A program made the translations under genes and the position numbers. The notes under the pieces are model-generated. The model had not been told where the DNA came from and made no database searches. It was given only the letters and a program-made list of their open reading frames with translations. A stretch of 64,000 bases of DNA. Origin: Cristatella mucedo (taxonomy: Eukaryota > Bryozoa > Phylactolaemata > Cristatellidae). The stretch covers positions 2,344,501 to 2,408,500 of the forward strand of contig WPIO01000011.1 of NCBI GenBank assembly GCA_009760855.2. The letters run 5' to 3'. Shown here piece after piece: positions 45,900 to 57,300 of this stretch (positions are counted from its first letter, which is position 1; each line of letters starts with the position of its first letter).

Positions 45900-46560
45900 T
45901 AGCATATCGCGGGTGACCACCGGGCTTCCTCCAGCTGGGAGGACAAGCGTGCTAGGAGAGAGCGACTCTCGCGGCTCGTCGAGAGAGCAGAGCCCCCTAC
46001 GGCTTGACGATCTTGACGCGAGCCATCACTTTCTCGTTTGTTTTGCCATTCGCCTTTCTTGGAGCCAAAAAGGCTCCGAGAACGAAGTGCACTTAGCGTG
46101 CACGTCAAGGTGGCTCTCCTCAGACAGGTCCAAAGAGGCCGAGAGCCGTGAGGAAAAGCTGCGAGCGCGCGCCGTCGGCGGCGCGCGCTCGCAGCTTTTC
46201 AGCTCTCCGAACGGAAGTGCATTTATTCTAAACCGGGCGTGTCAAATAGAAGGCGTCTCAGTGGTGTGCACTGCCGAGAGAAGCTTCACGCACTCTACCC
46301 AGACGGGCAGTACTACGAATCTGTGCACGAGAGGGGCTCGAGAACGTTCCAGGACGGCGGTGCAGCTTCGGCGAGTTTTAACCGCGGGAGGGAGGGCGGA
46401 CAGCTTTGTAAAATTTTTTTCATACTAAGCTGCAGAAGCGAAGTTCGGCGAAGGGAGCCTTCGCCGAACTTTGCGCTTTGGTCTTTGCGGTTTCGAGTCT
46501 CCTTTTTCCTCCTTCCGGAGTCGCCAAGGGAGGCTGACGGGACTAGCGTCTTCGACGCTG
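45900..46560. repeat. GC-rich stem-loop cluster
   Basis: Three perfect inverted repeats within about 420 bp: 46061-46077 (6-bp arms), 46153-46200 (22-bp arms, 4-bp spacer) and 46441-46471 (14-bp arms, 3-bp spacer). Base composition resembles the solo LTR at 56 kb, but I found no convincing shared sequence. Confidence 0.6.
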
Positions 46561-46589
46561 AGATTCGGACTCTCACAAAATGCAAGGTG

Positions 46590-46760
46590 TTGCATCTGCA
46601 GGTGGAGGACACAGGAAGTCTATGAAGCGTACTTTGGTATTGAGCCTGAGGATTAGGTCAGCCTGCCGGATGTGTATGAAATTGCTCCCGGCACAGAAAT
46701 ACCCGGCGGTGTAATCTTCGGACAAGCTACGATGCGCTACATGAATGTAGATTAATAAGA
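46590..46760 (-). mobile_element. Block shared with 51,615-51,780 (possible LTR piece)
   Basis: Shares CATCTGCAGGTGGAGGA, GAGCCTGAGGATTAGGTCA, CTCCCGGC and ACCCGGCGGTGT-type phrases, in order, with 51615-51780. The two blocks flank the Gypsy body, as LTRs or leader/terminal sequence would. Confidence 0.4.
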
Positions 46761-47704
46761 TTGAACAAATATAACACTTATATAAGAAACTCACGGACAA
46801 AACAGCATCCCTCAGAATAAATGTGCTTCGTGTTTAAAAAAGCTCTTAAATTGAGCAGCTGGCAGTTTTCTCTAGCTGGATCTAACGGAACGTCTGGGCA
46901 CTGTCGCAGAGACTGGGTACCTTTTCTTCCGGTTGCCAACTTCGGTTGCCAACTCGCCATTCGGTGACCGCTCCTCAGTGGTGGAACTACCTGCTCGGCA
47001 TGCGTCCCTTCTGTCTCTGACGTTTCAGCACCTGCTGCAGGCGGTGAAAGCAAAGCTGATGGCGTGCAAATTGTGGGTATGGCTAGAACAGCAGATTGTT
47101 GCTGTGGAATGCTTGTAAAGAGCCTGTTGCTAGGCGTCCGATTTTTTTAGGGCTAGGGCATAGCAGTCCACTTTTGAAGATCATCGCCACGCCGTAGCTA
47201 ACATCAGCTCCTGCTCGTATGGCAAGCATAGTGTCCACGACTGGCCACCCACCGTGTCAGTTGTCCAAGTATCGAACGACGTCCGCTAGTCCTTGCACTA
47301 CACCAAATCTTCTTTGTGGTATGTCGCTTTCACTCAAAGAGTGGTAGGCTCGATCAGCAGGGAAAGTGGTGGAGAGCCAATACGGTACGGATTTTTTATC
47401 CACGGGCCGTTCAGCAGCTGTGTGTGTTGCTCTCCATCCGTTGGGTTGTTGCGGTACTTTAGCAAATATGTGTCAATCTACATCTGCACCAGCGTCCCAG
47501 TAGATGCTGCTTAGGATCGCTTGAAGGTCTGCTCAGACCTCCAGCCAACCATTGGCCCCGTGGCCGGTAGGAAGCAGTCAACATGGTTGATGTCATTTCT
47601 CGGCGGGAAGGCAGTAAATTCATCTGAGAGAAACTACGGACCTGATTGTCGCTGAAAACTACAAGTGACAGACCCTTAGGCGAGCAAACGTTCTTAGCAT
47701 TTAT

Positions 47705-47840
47705 TTAATAATAATAATAATAATGCACTTGATAAAGCGCCCTCAGAGAACTCACTCTCTCTCTAGGCACTTTACATTTGCTGCAAAAGGGAAATGCAAT
47801 TGAATGGTGAGTAGTATTATGCTTGATAAACCAATTTTTT
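47705..47840 (-). mobile_element. LINE A 3' tail inserted in the Gypsy remnant
   Basis: ATT tail and hairpin (on the plus strand AAAGCGCCCTCAGAGAACTC, then TCTCTAGGCACTTTA). Confidence 0.7.
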
Positions 47841-48539
47841 GTTAGACTGAGAAGTAGCGTTTTGAACGATGAACACTCAGGCAACTTTGATCAATACAAG
47901 TTAATTGTCCATAGGCCCAGACAAGCCTAAATGTACGCGTTGCCAATGACCCTCGGGGGTCGTCCAAGGATATGGGCCAGATGGCGCTGCACTGCGAACG
48001 GCATTGCAGCATGGGCATGCTACACACATGATGCCTAGATGTCAGCGTCGATGTTCGGCCACCACACATAATTTCTGGCAATGGCTTTCATTAGTACGAT
48101 ACCAAGGTGGCTTTTGCGAAGTTCTGTGAGCATCTCTTCTGGAAGGTTAGTTTATATTATGAGTATGGTGCCTCTCAACAAGCATCCGCCTAGTGTCGAG
48201 ACCTTGTGGCGGAACTTGTGCTTCGCGTCAAGATTTGGGGCTCGGTGGCGTTGTTCTGGGCCATTATTTAACAGTCGTCTTGTGGGGATTCTTTAGGGTT
48301 GGTTCCAGCTGCAGATGTTATCGCACCTCCTGAATGTTACAGGTAGGGATGCAAACTGCCCGATGTGAAAAAGTCTCATCTGCTCGAAGTCCTCGACTGA
48401 GCAAGGATGAGGCAGTCTCGATATGACATATGCGTTTGCATGATTCCCAGACATTTTATGCTAAATGATATTAAAGTATCCCGACGATGCGGCAGCCAAT
48501 CCTTACATTCGCATCGCCACAATGGGTGTGATAATTAAA

Positions 48540-48645
48540 ATAAAATAATAATAATGCATTTGATATAGCGCCTCAGATAACTTAATCTCTTTCTAGGCGC
48601 TTTACATTTTCTGCAAAGGAAGCACGATTTAGATGCCATTCTTAG
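48540..48645 (-). mobile_element. LINE A-like 3' tail in the Gypsy remnant
   Basis: Terminal hairpin (on the plus strand GCGCCTCAGATAACTTAATC, then TCTAGGCGCTTTACA) with an AAT repeat. It interrupts the sequence just downstream of RNase H. Confidence 0.65.
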
Positions 48646-49307
48646 GCTCCAGTATTGTCACGAGTGGCTTGTGGTCAGTTTGTAGGATGAACTTTCACCC
48701 GTAAAGATAACAGTGCTAGCAGAAGACGCCAAAGATAAGTGACAGCGTCTTTCGGTCGATCTGAGAGTAATCTGTATCACTGTTGCTGAGGCTTCTTGAA
48801 GCAAAACCTATCGGCCGCTCATCGCCGCATGGAAATTTGTCAGACAGCACTGCCTAAATTGCATAAGCCGATGCAACGAACGCCAGTTCCAGTTTCATGT
48901 TCGCATCAAACGGCGTCAACACTAGCTCTGTGACACCATAGCTTTTACTTTAGCAAACGCCTAGTCTCATTTAGTTGTCCACACCCAGGCGTGGTTGTGC
49001 TTCTTCAGCAACTTGCGCTTGGAGTACAAGACGGTAGCCAGATCCGGCAATCACTTGTGGTAGTACTGTATTAGACCCGCGAAAAATCTTAGCTCACAAA
49101 CGTGTCGTGATGTAGGTGCAGCCTTAACTGCTTTAACTTCACCGTTAGTAGGTTATTTGCCATGGTTGTCTATCCAATTTCTCAGTTAGACAATAGAGGG
49201 TTGCAAAAATGCACACTTATGAAGACGAATCTTCAATCCAGAAGCCCTAAGTTTCTGTAACACGTTTTTGAGACATTTAAGATGAGAACACGGTCTGTAC
49301 TCGTTAT

Positions 49308-49372
49308 GTTATGTATCTCCGTCAGTAACTCCACAAAGTCATAAAGACCATGTGGGTGTTACGCAGGAGAGT
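49308..49372 (-). mobile_element. LINE B 3'-terminal fragment inside Gypsy RT
   Basis: Only 65 bp, ending in the ATGTTATGT motif. It falls directly after the RT YQDDIFI box, and RT sequence resumes beyond it (LRASGLKIRLHKCAF). Confidence 0.75.
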
Positions 49373-49620
49373 TATAAAGATGTCGTCTTGATAACGCCTA
49401 ACACCATTTAATCCCGACAGCATCCGGTTCATAGCTCTGATCGATTGCTGGTGTAGAGACACGCCAAATGGGAGGCGGTTGCAGGTAAAGAGTACCATAT
49501 GCGCAGTTATAGTAACAATTTGCCGAGATGCATCTTCTAGTGGCATCTGAGCAAAGGCTCTAGACAGATCAAGCGTGGTGAACAATACCCCGCGTTCATT
49601 TTTTCCTGAAGATCGTCAAC

Positions 49621-50340
49621 CCATGGCATTGGGCACTTATTTGTGACATTCCGTCTTGACTTCTGTAACACGCTGCTTGCTGGTCTACCGGCCTGTGCAA
49701 TCAAGTGCTTACAGCTAGTCTAAAACTCTGCAGCTCGGCTTCTCTGTCGTGAGCGACACAGTTGTCACATCACACCGCTTCTTGCCGACCTCCAATGGCT
49801 CCCAGTCAAGCAACACGTCGACTTCAAGATTCTGTCACTCGCTTTTAGTTCCCTTCATTATTTGGCTTCAGCCTACCTATCAGATATACTCCCCCACTAA
49901 GCTAAGCGTCGTACTACCCGCTTTTCAGAATCTAGCTGTTTACCTATATCTCGTACAAACAAATCGTTTGGAGACCGCGTCTCTAGTTGGTATGCTTCCA
50001 AAGCCTGGACCTCACTTTCGACTTGCGTCACATCTCCTGCCTTGTCCACTTTTAAAAAGAAACTAAAGACGCACCTATTTATGACAGCATTTAACGGGTC
50101 CCTGTGATTCGTCCTTTATGTGCTTATACGTGCTGATGTTGTGCATGCTGCAACTAACCATACTTGCATGCTGACTCTGTGCATGTCACCCTAACCATGT
50201 TATTCTTGTTGCTTATTGAGTATGCTACCACTAACCATTCGATCGTGCTTCCTTTAAAGCAAATTTTAAGTGCCTAGAGAGAGATTGAGTTACCTGAGGG
50301 CGCTATATCAAGTGTATCACTATTTCTATATTATAATTGT
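49621..50340 (+). mobile_element. LINE A 3' copy inserted in Gypsy RT
   Basis: Starts with the FRLDFCNTLLAGLPAC block and ends with hairpin and tail. Gypsy RT reads GYKVTLNPYFIVDN on one side and PMPWVDDLQEKMNAG on the other, so the LINE sits precisely between the two halves. Confidence 0.85.
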
Positions 50341-51614
50341 CAACAATAAAGTAAGGATTTAAAGTGACCTTATAACCACCACACGGTAAAACACGTCCGT
50401 CAGGTTTTATGAGTGGTGCGACCAAAGTGGCTCATTCCCTTTGCTCAATCTCAGTGATGACACCATCTCTTTCCAGCTTTGCAAGCTCCTTCTCACAGCT
50501 TTTCTCTTATAGAGAATAGTTCCCTCATATGCTTTAAATGCACGGGCACAGTTCTTGGCTTAAAATTTACGGTTTCACTTAAGCCAGCGAACTTACTCGG
50601 AGAGCTGTGGAAGAGTTTGGAGTACTTTGATAGCAGCACCAACATATGGTTTGCGATGGGCATCTGTTGAGATTCGCTGCGACTGGAGAAATTGTGGTTA
50701 ATTGCAGCAACTCATTTTCTGCCTAGACGTGGAACATCTTGCTAGACAATTACGAAAAGACGCTGCCGAATGGTGATCGATCGCACGGTGGGCCATGTAA
50801 TTCCCTCTGGCTGTAGGGTTTGCACACTTCCATCTGACACTTCTGAGATGAAGATTTGAGCATAATTTTTATATACAATGGGCAGAATTTTTGAGACGCT
50901 CGACCCCGTATTGAACCCCTCGGACACGTCGTGTCCCTCGATGTCTAATTTAATTACGAAGGCTGGTAGCGCTTGGCGATTGATGGCATGAATTATTTCC
51001 ATTTCATCTTTTTTTACGATGAGATTCGGTATCCGACGAAATCAATGTCATGTCCTGTTCGTCCCTTGACACTGCTCCAGGTGTTCCACTAAATGTTCAT
51101 CAGCCTTTGGTTCTCTATACTTTAGCGATGAGTCCCAGCCGACTTCCCCATCATTCAACAGCCGCTCTAAAGAAGAGCTCTTAGCTGTGACACAAAATCT
51201 CGTATCAACTCACCCGGCTGCTGACACCTCCACTGAAATTTATAATCCGAGGCGATTTCTAGCTGGGACGGCGAGAGGTATTATTTTACAAGGTCATTAA
51301 CCTTATCGAGGGTCACCGCCCCGTCCCTGGGCTTGGCCGGCGTGGTAAGGCTAAGGAAAAGCCCACGTGTTCTGGCGCCCAGGCAATTTAAGAAAGTTTC
51401 TTTCCGATTGTTGACCGGGATGTTGCTTAATGTCGTTTTCATTTCAAAGCGATCGACGTATAGTTCAAAAGACTCGTTTGTTTTATTCGTACCGAACCGA
51501 AGAGCGTGGATGCAGCCATTCTCGCCACGTGCACATGCACACTCACTACCCGTTTCGTGACTTGTCCCGAAAAGAAATAAATGTTGAGTATCCGATCGTC
51601 GCCTCCATTTACAC

Positions 51615-51780
51615 ATCTGCAGGTGGAGGAAATAATCACTCTAAGGAGTGTGCCTCGATATCAAGCCTGAGGATCAGGTCAACCCACCAAATGTTTCTTG
51701 CACCCTCCCGGCGTAGGAATACCTGGCGGTGTCAGCGGCGGACAAGCACTTATGCGAAACATAAAGGTGAGATAATAAGA
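51615..51780 (-). mobile_element. Block shared with 46,590-46,760 (possible LTR/leader)
   Basis: Partner of the block at the other end of the Gypsy body. It lies directly upstream of the gag-like region in element orientation. Confidence 0.4.
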
Positions 51781-51934
51781 TTTAGCAATTGATAGCACAG
51801 AACGGTTTACTCGTTCGGAAAAGATTACCAGACCTTCTATGGCATAGATGGGACGCCGATACTAAGGTGTAAAATGACGCTAGAGAAGATTGTAGCTGAA
51901 AATAATAAAAACAAATATATAAAAATTTACGGAA

Positions 51935-52870
51935 CGGAAGCATACGAACTTTGGGAGCATACGAACGATACTTTGGGAGCATACGAACTAAAGGCATTGT
52001 CTCCAAAGGATTTGAGATTTGTACGAGGTATAGTTAGACACTTGGATTCCGAAGAGTCGGTAGTATGATGCTTAGCCCGTCGGGGAGCAGATCTGATAGG
52101 TAGGCTGGAGCCAAAGAATGAATGGACCTAAAAGCGAGTGACAGAACCTTGAAGTCAATGGATTGCTTGACTGGGAGCCAGTGCAGGTCGGCGAGAAGTG
52201 GTGTGAAGTGGCAACTGCGATGTTCACAACAGACAAGCTTAGCTGCAGAGTTTTGCACCAGCTGTAGGCACCTGATTGCAGGGCCGATAGACCAGCAAGC
52301 AGTGAGTTACAGAAGTCGCCCAGCAAGCAGTGAGTTACAGAAGTCTTGACGGTGTGTCACAAATGCATGGACCAATTTAGATGTGGTATCCCTGTTTAAC
52401 TAAGCAGTCCCAAATTTTAGTAATGTTAATGTAGCTAAAAGTAGACAGACTAGAGACTTTGGAGCTGATGAGGCCGTCTAACGAAAGGTCACTTTGAAAC
52501 AGGACACCTATATTTCATGCAGATTCAACAGGAGATATGCTAGCAAAGCTGATTTTGAGCGTTAACCTTAACAATTTCTGAATTACGGTCGGTTTACCCA
52601 TACCTACGAAGTTGGTTTTATCATCATCCAATTTAAGAAATTTTGCTGCTATCCATGTGCGGATGTCATCAATACATGCAGCAAGGGATTTGACAGAATT
52701 TGACATTGACTTGCTTGTGGGCTGGGAGGGATAAAAGCAAAGGTACAACCGCGTGTCATCTGTACAGAAGTAAAAGCCTCGGTTGTGCCGGGCAATCACA
52801 TCGGCAAGAGATATAGTATAAACCGTGCACAAATTGGGTCAAGCACAGAGCCCTGTGGTACACCATACTT
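51935..52870 (-). mobile_element. LINE A copy lacking its 3' UTR
   Basis: Minus-strand RT from the VPQGSVLD-like motif region through FYFCTDDTRLYLCF (CTDD in place of YADD) to the C-terminal block. The usual UTR and ATT tail are absent. Contains a 29-bp local duplication near 52297-52340. Confidence 0.8.
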
Positions 52871-52975
52871 TAGTGGTTCCATCTGAGTTACCGATAGATC
52901 GATGCAGCTTTGAAGTGCTTATACTTGCAGTTAGCACGACTTGCAGGCCAAAACCACAGCAGCTTCAGCAGTTTA

Positions 52976-53050
52976 GCAACACATATAAAGTGTCTAGAAA
53001 GAGATTAAGTTCTCTGAAAGTGCTATACAAATGTATTATTATTATTGATT
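52976..53050 (+). mobile_element. LINE A/SINE-type 3' tail fragment
   Basis: GTCTAGAAAGAGATTAAG, then a GTGCTATACAAATGTATTATT tail in plus orientation. Confidence 0.5.
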
Positions 53051-53059
53051 ATATCCGAA

Positions 53060-53730
53060 GGTTGCATGTGTAGTGGCAGGGTGAGCAACTGGGCTCGACG
53101 ACTAGTCAGGTTAATTACTAAAACACCCTGCACAAGCAACACCACCCATGAAGATTAGTAAGAGACTGATATAGGTATGTCTGTGAGTAATTATTTTTGC
53201 AAGCCTCAGTTATCGTAGGCATATAGTTTGAGAACTCTAGAAAACTTCTTAGAGGATTCCATAGCTTAAGAATCAATGCTGCAGAAGGCTAGGTTACCAT
53301 CGTTATGTTCATAGGGCGAAATAGTGCTAAGAAATACACATTCACAAGTAGTAACTTTAACAGAGCAGGAACCGAGCACCTAGAAGTAGCTCTGGAGAAT
53401 GCAGGAGTGTCGGTCGTCGGGCAGCCGGGCCGATGTAGCATATTTATGGTGCTGCCGTTCGTAGGGGCCTGCCAATGCTGACTACGTAGCAGTACGAGGC
53501 CAACCGGCTGATTGCGCCCTGGTTAGGCCCGAAGTCTTCGAATGCCACCGCAAGTCGTTGCATGGTGGGCTGATCTGCAACAAACGTTATGGGGGCGCGA
53601 ATGTGCATCTTTTCAATGAATAAGAAAATTCTTTTAGCACACGGTCCGAATCCGGAGAGTGCTGGGACTGCTTAAGCCTAACAAGCAAATAATTCGCTGT
53701 CCCTTTAATTCGTACTACCTATGCGCACCA
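53060..53730. other. Intergenic stretch without recognised features
   Basis: No coding similarity or family repeat recognised, except a weak GC-rich segment near 53.42-53.53 kb. Confidence 0.4.
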
Positions 53731-53734
53731 AAGC

Positions 53735-55815
53735 TCAATATAATAATAACAATAATAACAATAGTAATAAATTTGATAAAGCGACCTAAGTGAACTCAAT
53801 CTCTTTCTGGGTGCTTTACAATTGCTGCAAAGGCACCAAGATCAAATGGTTAGTGGTAGCATTTCAATAAACATTAAGAATAACATAGTTTGGGGTGACA
53901 TGCACAGGGTCAGAATGCAAGCGTGGTTAGTAGCAGCACCCAACAGTGTCAGCATGCATAAGCACACAAAGGACGAACCACAGAGATCCACTAAATGCTG
54001 TCATAAATAGATGTGTTTATAGTTTCTTTTAAATAGGGACAAGTCTGGAGATGTCGTGATGCAGTAGGGGAGTGAGTTCCAGGCTTTGGGAGCATATGAA
54101 CTGAAGGCATGGTCTGCAAAGGATGTGAGATATGTAAGAAGTATAGTTAGACACTTAGATTCCGAAGAGTCGGTGCTATTATGCTTAACCTGGTGGAAAG
54201 TAGATCTGATTGTAGGCTGGAACCAAAGAATGAAGGGAACTAAAAGTGAGTGACAGAATCTTGAAGTCGACGCATTGCTTGACTGGGAGCCAGTGCAGGT
54301 CGGCGAGAAGTGGTGTGGTGTGGTGTGGTGTGGCAACTGCACCGCTCACGATAGACAAGCCTAGCTGCCGAGTTTGGCATCAGCTATAAACGCAAGCCGG
54401 TAGACCAGCAAGCAGTGGGTTACAGAAGTCAAGACGGGATCTCACAAATGCATGGACCAATTTAGATGTGGCACCAATGTCTAAAGAAGCCCGAATTTTA
54501 GCAATGTTATGCAGCTGAAAGTAGGCAGATTTGACTGTGGAGCTAGTCCAATAACAGATTTCGTGCAGATTCAACAGGAGATATGCTGGCAGAGTCGATT
54601 TTGATGGTTAACCTTTCCAATTTTTGAATAACACTTCGTTTGCACATACCTGGTAAGTTGGTTTTATCATAACTCAATTTAAGAAAATTTGCTGCCATCC
54701 ATGTGGGAATGTCATCAATACATGCAACAAGTGAGTTGAGAGAATTCGAGGTGCTCGAAGGCTGGGAGGAATCAAAGCAAAGGTACAACTGAGTGTCATC
54801 CGCATAGAAGTGAAAGCCTAGATTGTGCTTGGCAATCACATTAGCAAGAGGGAGAGTATAAACCGTGAAAAGAACTTGACCTAGCACGGAGCCCTGAGGT
54901 ACTCCATATTTTAGAGGTACTTCAGATGATGCTTGTCCATTCACGTCAATACTCTGGAGTCTCCCACTGAGATAGGACCTGAACTACTGCAGAGCAGTGC
55001 CAGTGATGCCCAGGCGAGATGAGAGGCGCTCTAGAAGAACTTTGTGATCGATGGTATCTAAAGCTGCCGAAAGATCGAGCAAAACAAGCAGAGACATTCT
55101 ACCGATGTCTGCATTCCTAAGTAGGTCGTTGTATATCCTAAGCAATACTGATTCTGTGGAGTGATTAGCTCTAAAGCCAGACTGGAACTTACTCGCAAGG
55201 TGTGAGGTTTCGATATAGGAGTTCAGCTGGTCTGCCACGACCCGTTCCAGTGTCTTTGATAGGAATGGTAGAAGGGAGACCGGGCGGTAGTTGCTCAAGC
55301 TCTCTTGGTCTAGTGTTGCTTTCTTGAGAAGTGGCCTGACTACAGCTTTTTTGAAAGGTGCTGGGACATGACCTGAGGCTAATGACATATTAATGATGTT
55401 AGTTATGCATGGCAGCAGCAGATCAATCCAACGTAGGAGCAGGACAGTGGGAATAGGGTCCAGACGACTTGTTGTGATTCTGATTTGAACTTCAGGGCGA
55501 GGTCACTGGTGACCTCCTTGAATGTAGAAATTGAGGCGGTGCATGGAATTGAGGGACATGATACCAGTGGGGTAGACATTGAGGTGGTGCATGGAATTGA
55601 AAGACAGGATTCCACTGGGGATCCTGCCATCTTAAGGATGGACTCTCTGATTTGTCTGTTTTCTTGAAAAAAGAAGCTGGAGAAGCGAGCCAACAGATCA
55701 CCACAGGAATCATTTGGCACCGAGCCTGTACCTGAGAGCGCTCGAGTAAATGGTTGATCGACGACATCAGCCTTTTTGGATCGTGCATCAATGATTCAAC
55801 AACGTTTTAATAGAT
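53735..55815 (-). mobile_element. LINE A copy, most of RT
   Basis: Minus-strand [76 protein letters not shown], an intact [14 protein letters not shown], then the C-terminal block and 3' end. A stop and small indels separate the frames. Continues beyond an S2 SINE to about 56.13 kb. Confidence 0.88.
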
Positions 55816-55817
55816 GC

Positions 55818-55965
55818 CGCCGAGCTGGTTTGGTCCAGCGGTTAAGGTGCTCGCCCCGACCAAGGTCTGGCTGAGGTCGCGGGCTTGAGCCCACAGGCAT
55901 ATGTGAAGCACCTGAATAGAGATTAAGTTCTTTTGGGGTGCTATATAAATGAATTACAAACAAAA
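55818..55965 (+). mobile_element. SINE family S2 copy inserted in LINE A
   Basis: Full structure: GCTGGTTTGGTCCAGCGGTT head, GCGGGCTTGAGCCCACAGGC box, GCACCTGAATAGAGATTAAG hairpin and an AATGAATTAC end. LINE A sequence resumes on the far side. Confidence 0.85.
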
Positions 55966-56130
55966 GCTAGACTTGGCCTTTGCTAGGATCGATTGGTACC
56001 ATCTACAGTAGTCCTCGTATGCCTGTCAGTCATAGTCAGTCCTGATCTTTTGTATGCTTTTTCAAGCTTGGGCTTAGAAGACCTAGCTAGTTTAATGTCT
56101 GTGGTAAACCACATACAGGGCACAACTTCA
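55966..56130 (-). mobile_element. LINE A continuation upstream of the SINE
   Basis: Minus-strand reading with IKLARSSKPKLEKAYKRSGL and ILAKAKSS, the linker between endonuclease and RT in this family. Confidence 0.7.
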
Positions 56131-56580
56131 AAATGTGTGGTTATTTTATGGTTTTAAATTAAGCATTTCCGAAAACAATGGTGTAGCGCCCGGCTGGCTT
56201 TGGCTGAATTTTAGCGCGAACAAGAGCTGTTCGGCGGCGGGCTAGAGCCCCTTTGTCCTGGAGCAGTGAGCCAGACAGGAGCGTCAGTGCGGTTAGAGAG
56301 GAAGCGCTTAGGAGCAGGCCAGGAAGCTCTGAGACGAGCGGCGGCGATTCGGCCTTTAGAATTGGTCCGATACTCGCGGAAGCTGCTGATAGATGTTGGC
56401 TGGCCTGTCAACCCCCGCCTTCCCTCTTTCCAAGAAAGAATCTTCTGGAACCCATTCGCCATTCAAGCTGGACGGAGGTGCCCTGCCAGTGGCCTGGGAA
56501 CGGTAGTCATTCCTTTCCGTAATGGGCCAAGGTGTCCGGGCCCAATACCACTAAGCTCTTGCCCCATTGTCTCAGCCAAG

Positions 56581-56588
56581 TATTTAAG
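56581..56588 (+). promoter_or_regulatory. TATA-like box of the solo LTR
   Basis: TATTTAAG followed about 25 bp later by a CT-rich stretch that could hold the start site. It points toward USP1. Confidence 0.5.
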
Positions 56589-56920
56589 AGTCGAGCGACG
56601 CTCGCTCTGGGTCTTTTGCCTCGTGTCTTTTTGTCTGTGGTCTTCTGTCTTTGGTCCGGCTCCGCCGTCGGACTCGTTTTCTCTGGAAGCGAGGGAGGAG
56701 GGCGGGCTGTTCGCCAGCGATTGACGGAACAGGACGAGACAGCTCTAGGAGGATTCGGTGGAACCCCACCGAACACGGTCGTATCGCGCCCGAGCTGGCA
56801 TTTTGTGTTCTTTCGTGTTTTGTGTTTCTTTTGTGTCGTGTGTGTGCGCGCTAGCACGTGCTCTCGGCATAGGGATTTGCCGGCGCGAGCTAGGCGTAGT
56901 CGGCGTGTGTGGAGCTCTAG

Positions 56921-57243
56921 TTCACCGGGTAGGGTTTAGGCTCCGGGTCGCGCTTCAGTGTGGAGAAGTATTTCCTCCGCAGGAGTGCTTGAGTTGGCGT
57001 GTGTGGAGTATTCCGGTCGCACTGGTGGAAACCGAGTTCTAGTTCACCGGGTAGGGTTTAGACTCCGGTTCGCACTTCAGTGTGGAGAAGTACTCCCTCC
57101 GCTCGAGTGTTTAAGTTGGCGTGTTTGGGGTATTCCCTCGGCACAGGTGGGAACGGATTCCTAGTTCACCGGTTAGGGTTTAGGGTCCGGGTCGCGCTTA
57201 GTGTAGAGGAGTATTCCCTCCGCAAGAGTGTTGAACGTGCGAG
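56921..57243. repeat. 122-bp tandem repeat, about 2.6 copies
   Basis: The phrase ttcaccgg(g/t)tagggttta starts at 56921, 57043 and 57165, exactly 122 bp apart. Copies differ by scattered substitutions. Located between the TATA box and the polyadenylation signal of the solo LTR. Confidence 0.92.
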
Positions 57244-57294
57244 GAGTGTGGAGATAAAGCTGAACTAGACGCGCAGCGACTTTGTGCGCTTGCG

Positions 57295-57300
57295 AATAAA
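57295..57300 (+). terminator. Polyadenylation signal of the solo LTR
   Basis: AATAAA followed by a GT-rich stretch (TTTTGTGTCTTGC), as at LTR R/U5 boundaries. Confidence 0.6.

Larger units (their letters stand above)
47842..51616 (-). pseudogene. Decayed Ty3/Gypsy retrotransposon
   Basis: Minus-strand order is gag-protease-RT-RNase H-integrase, the Ty3/Gypsy order. Visible pieces: a gag-like region (about 51.6-51.3 kb); a protease-like region (51.0-50.74 kb) reading FNTGSS where DTG would carry the catalytic Asp; RT (50.56-50.34 and 49.62-49.18 kb) with LDLSRAFAQMPLED, NRLPFGVS and YQDD; RNase H (48.9-48.65 kb) with FASRSLS and TDHKPL; and an integrase zinc-finger-like region with YVWWPNIDADI (about 48.1-47.85 kb). 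Stops, frameshifts and LINE insertions interrupt every domain, so it is inactive. Confidence 0.85.

Noticed and set aside
45913-46428. 171-codon plus-strand open frame
   Set aside because: It crosses the stem-loop cluster, and its sequence mirrors the GC-rich hairpins. No domain recognised.
56506-57042. Overlapping open frames of 90-150 codons
   Set aside because: They lie within the solo LTR, whose GC richness and tandem repeats keep several frames open. No retroelement protein motif is present.
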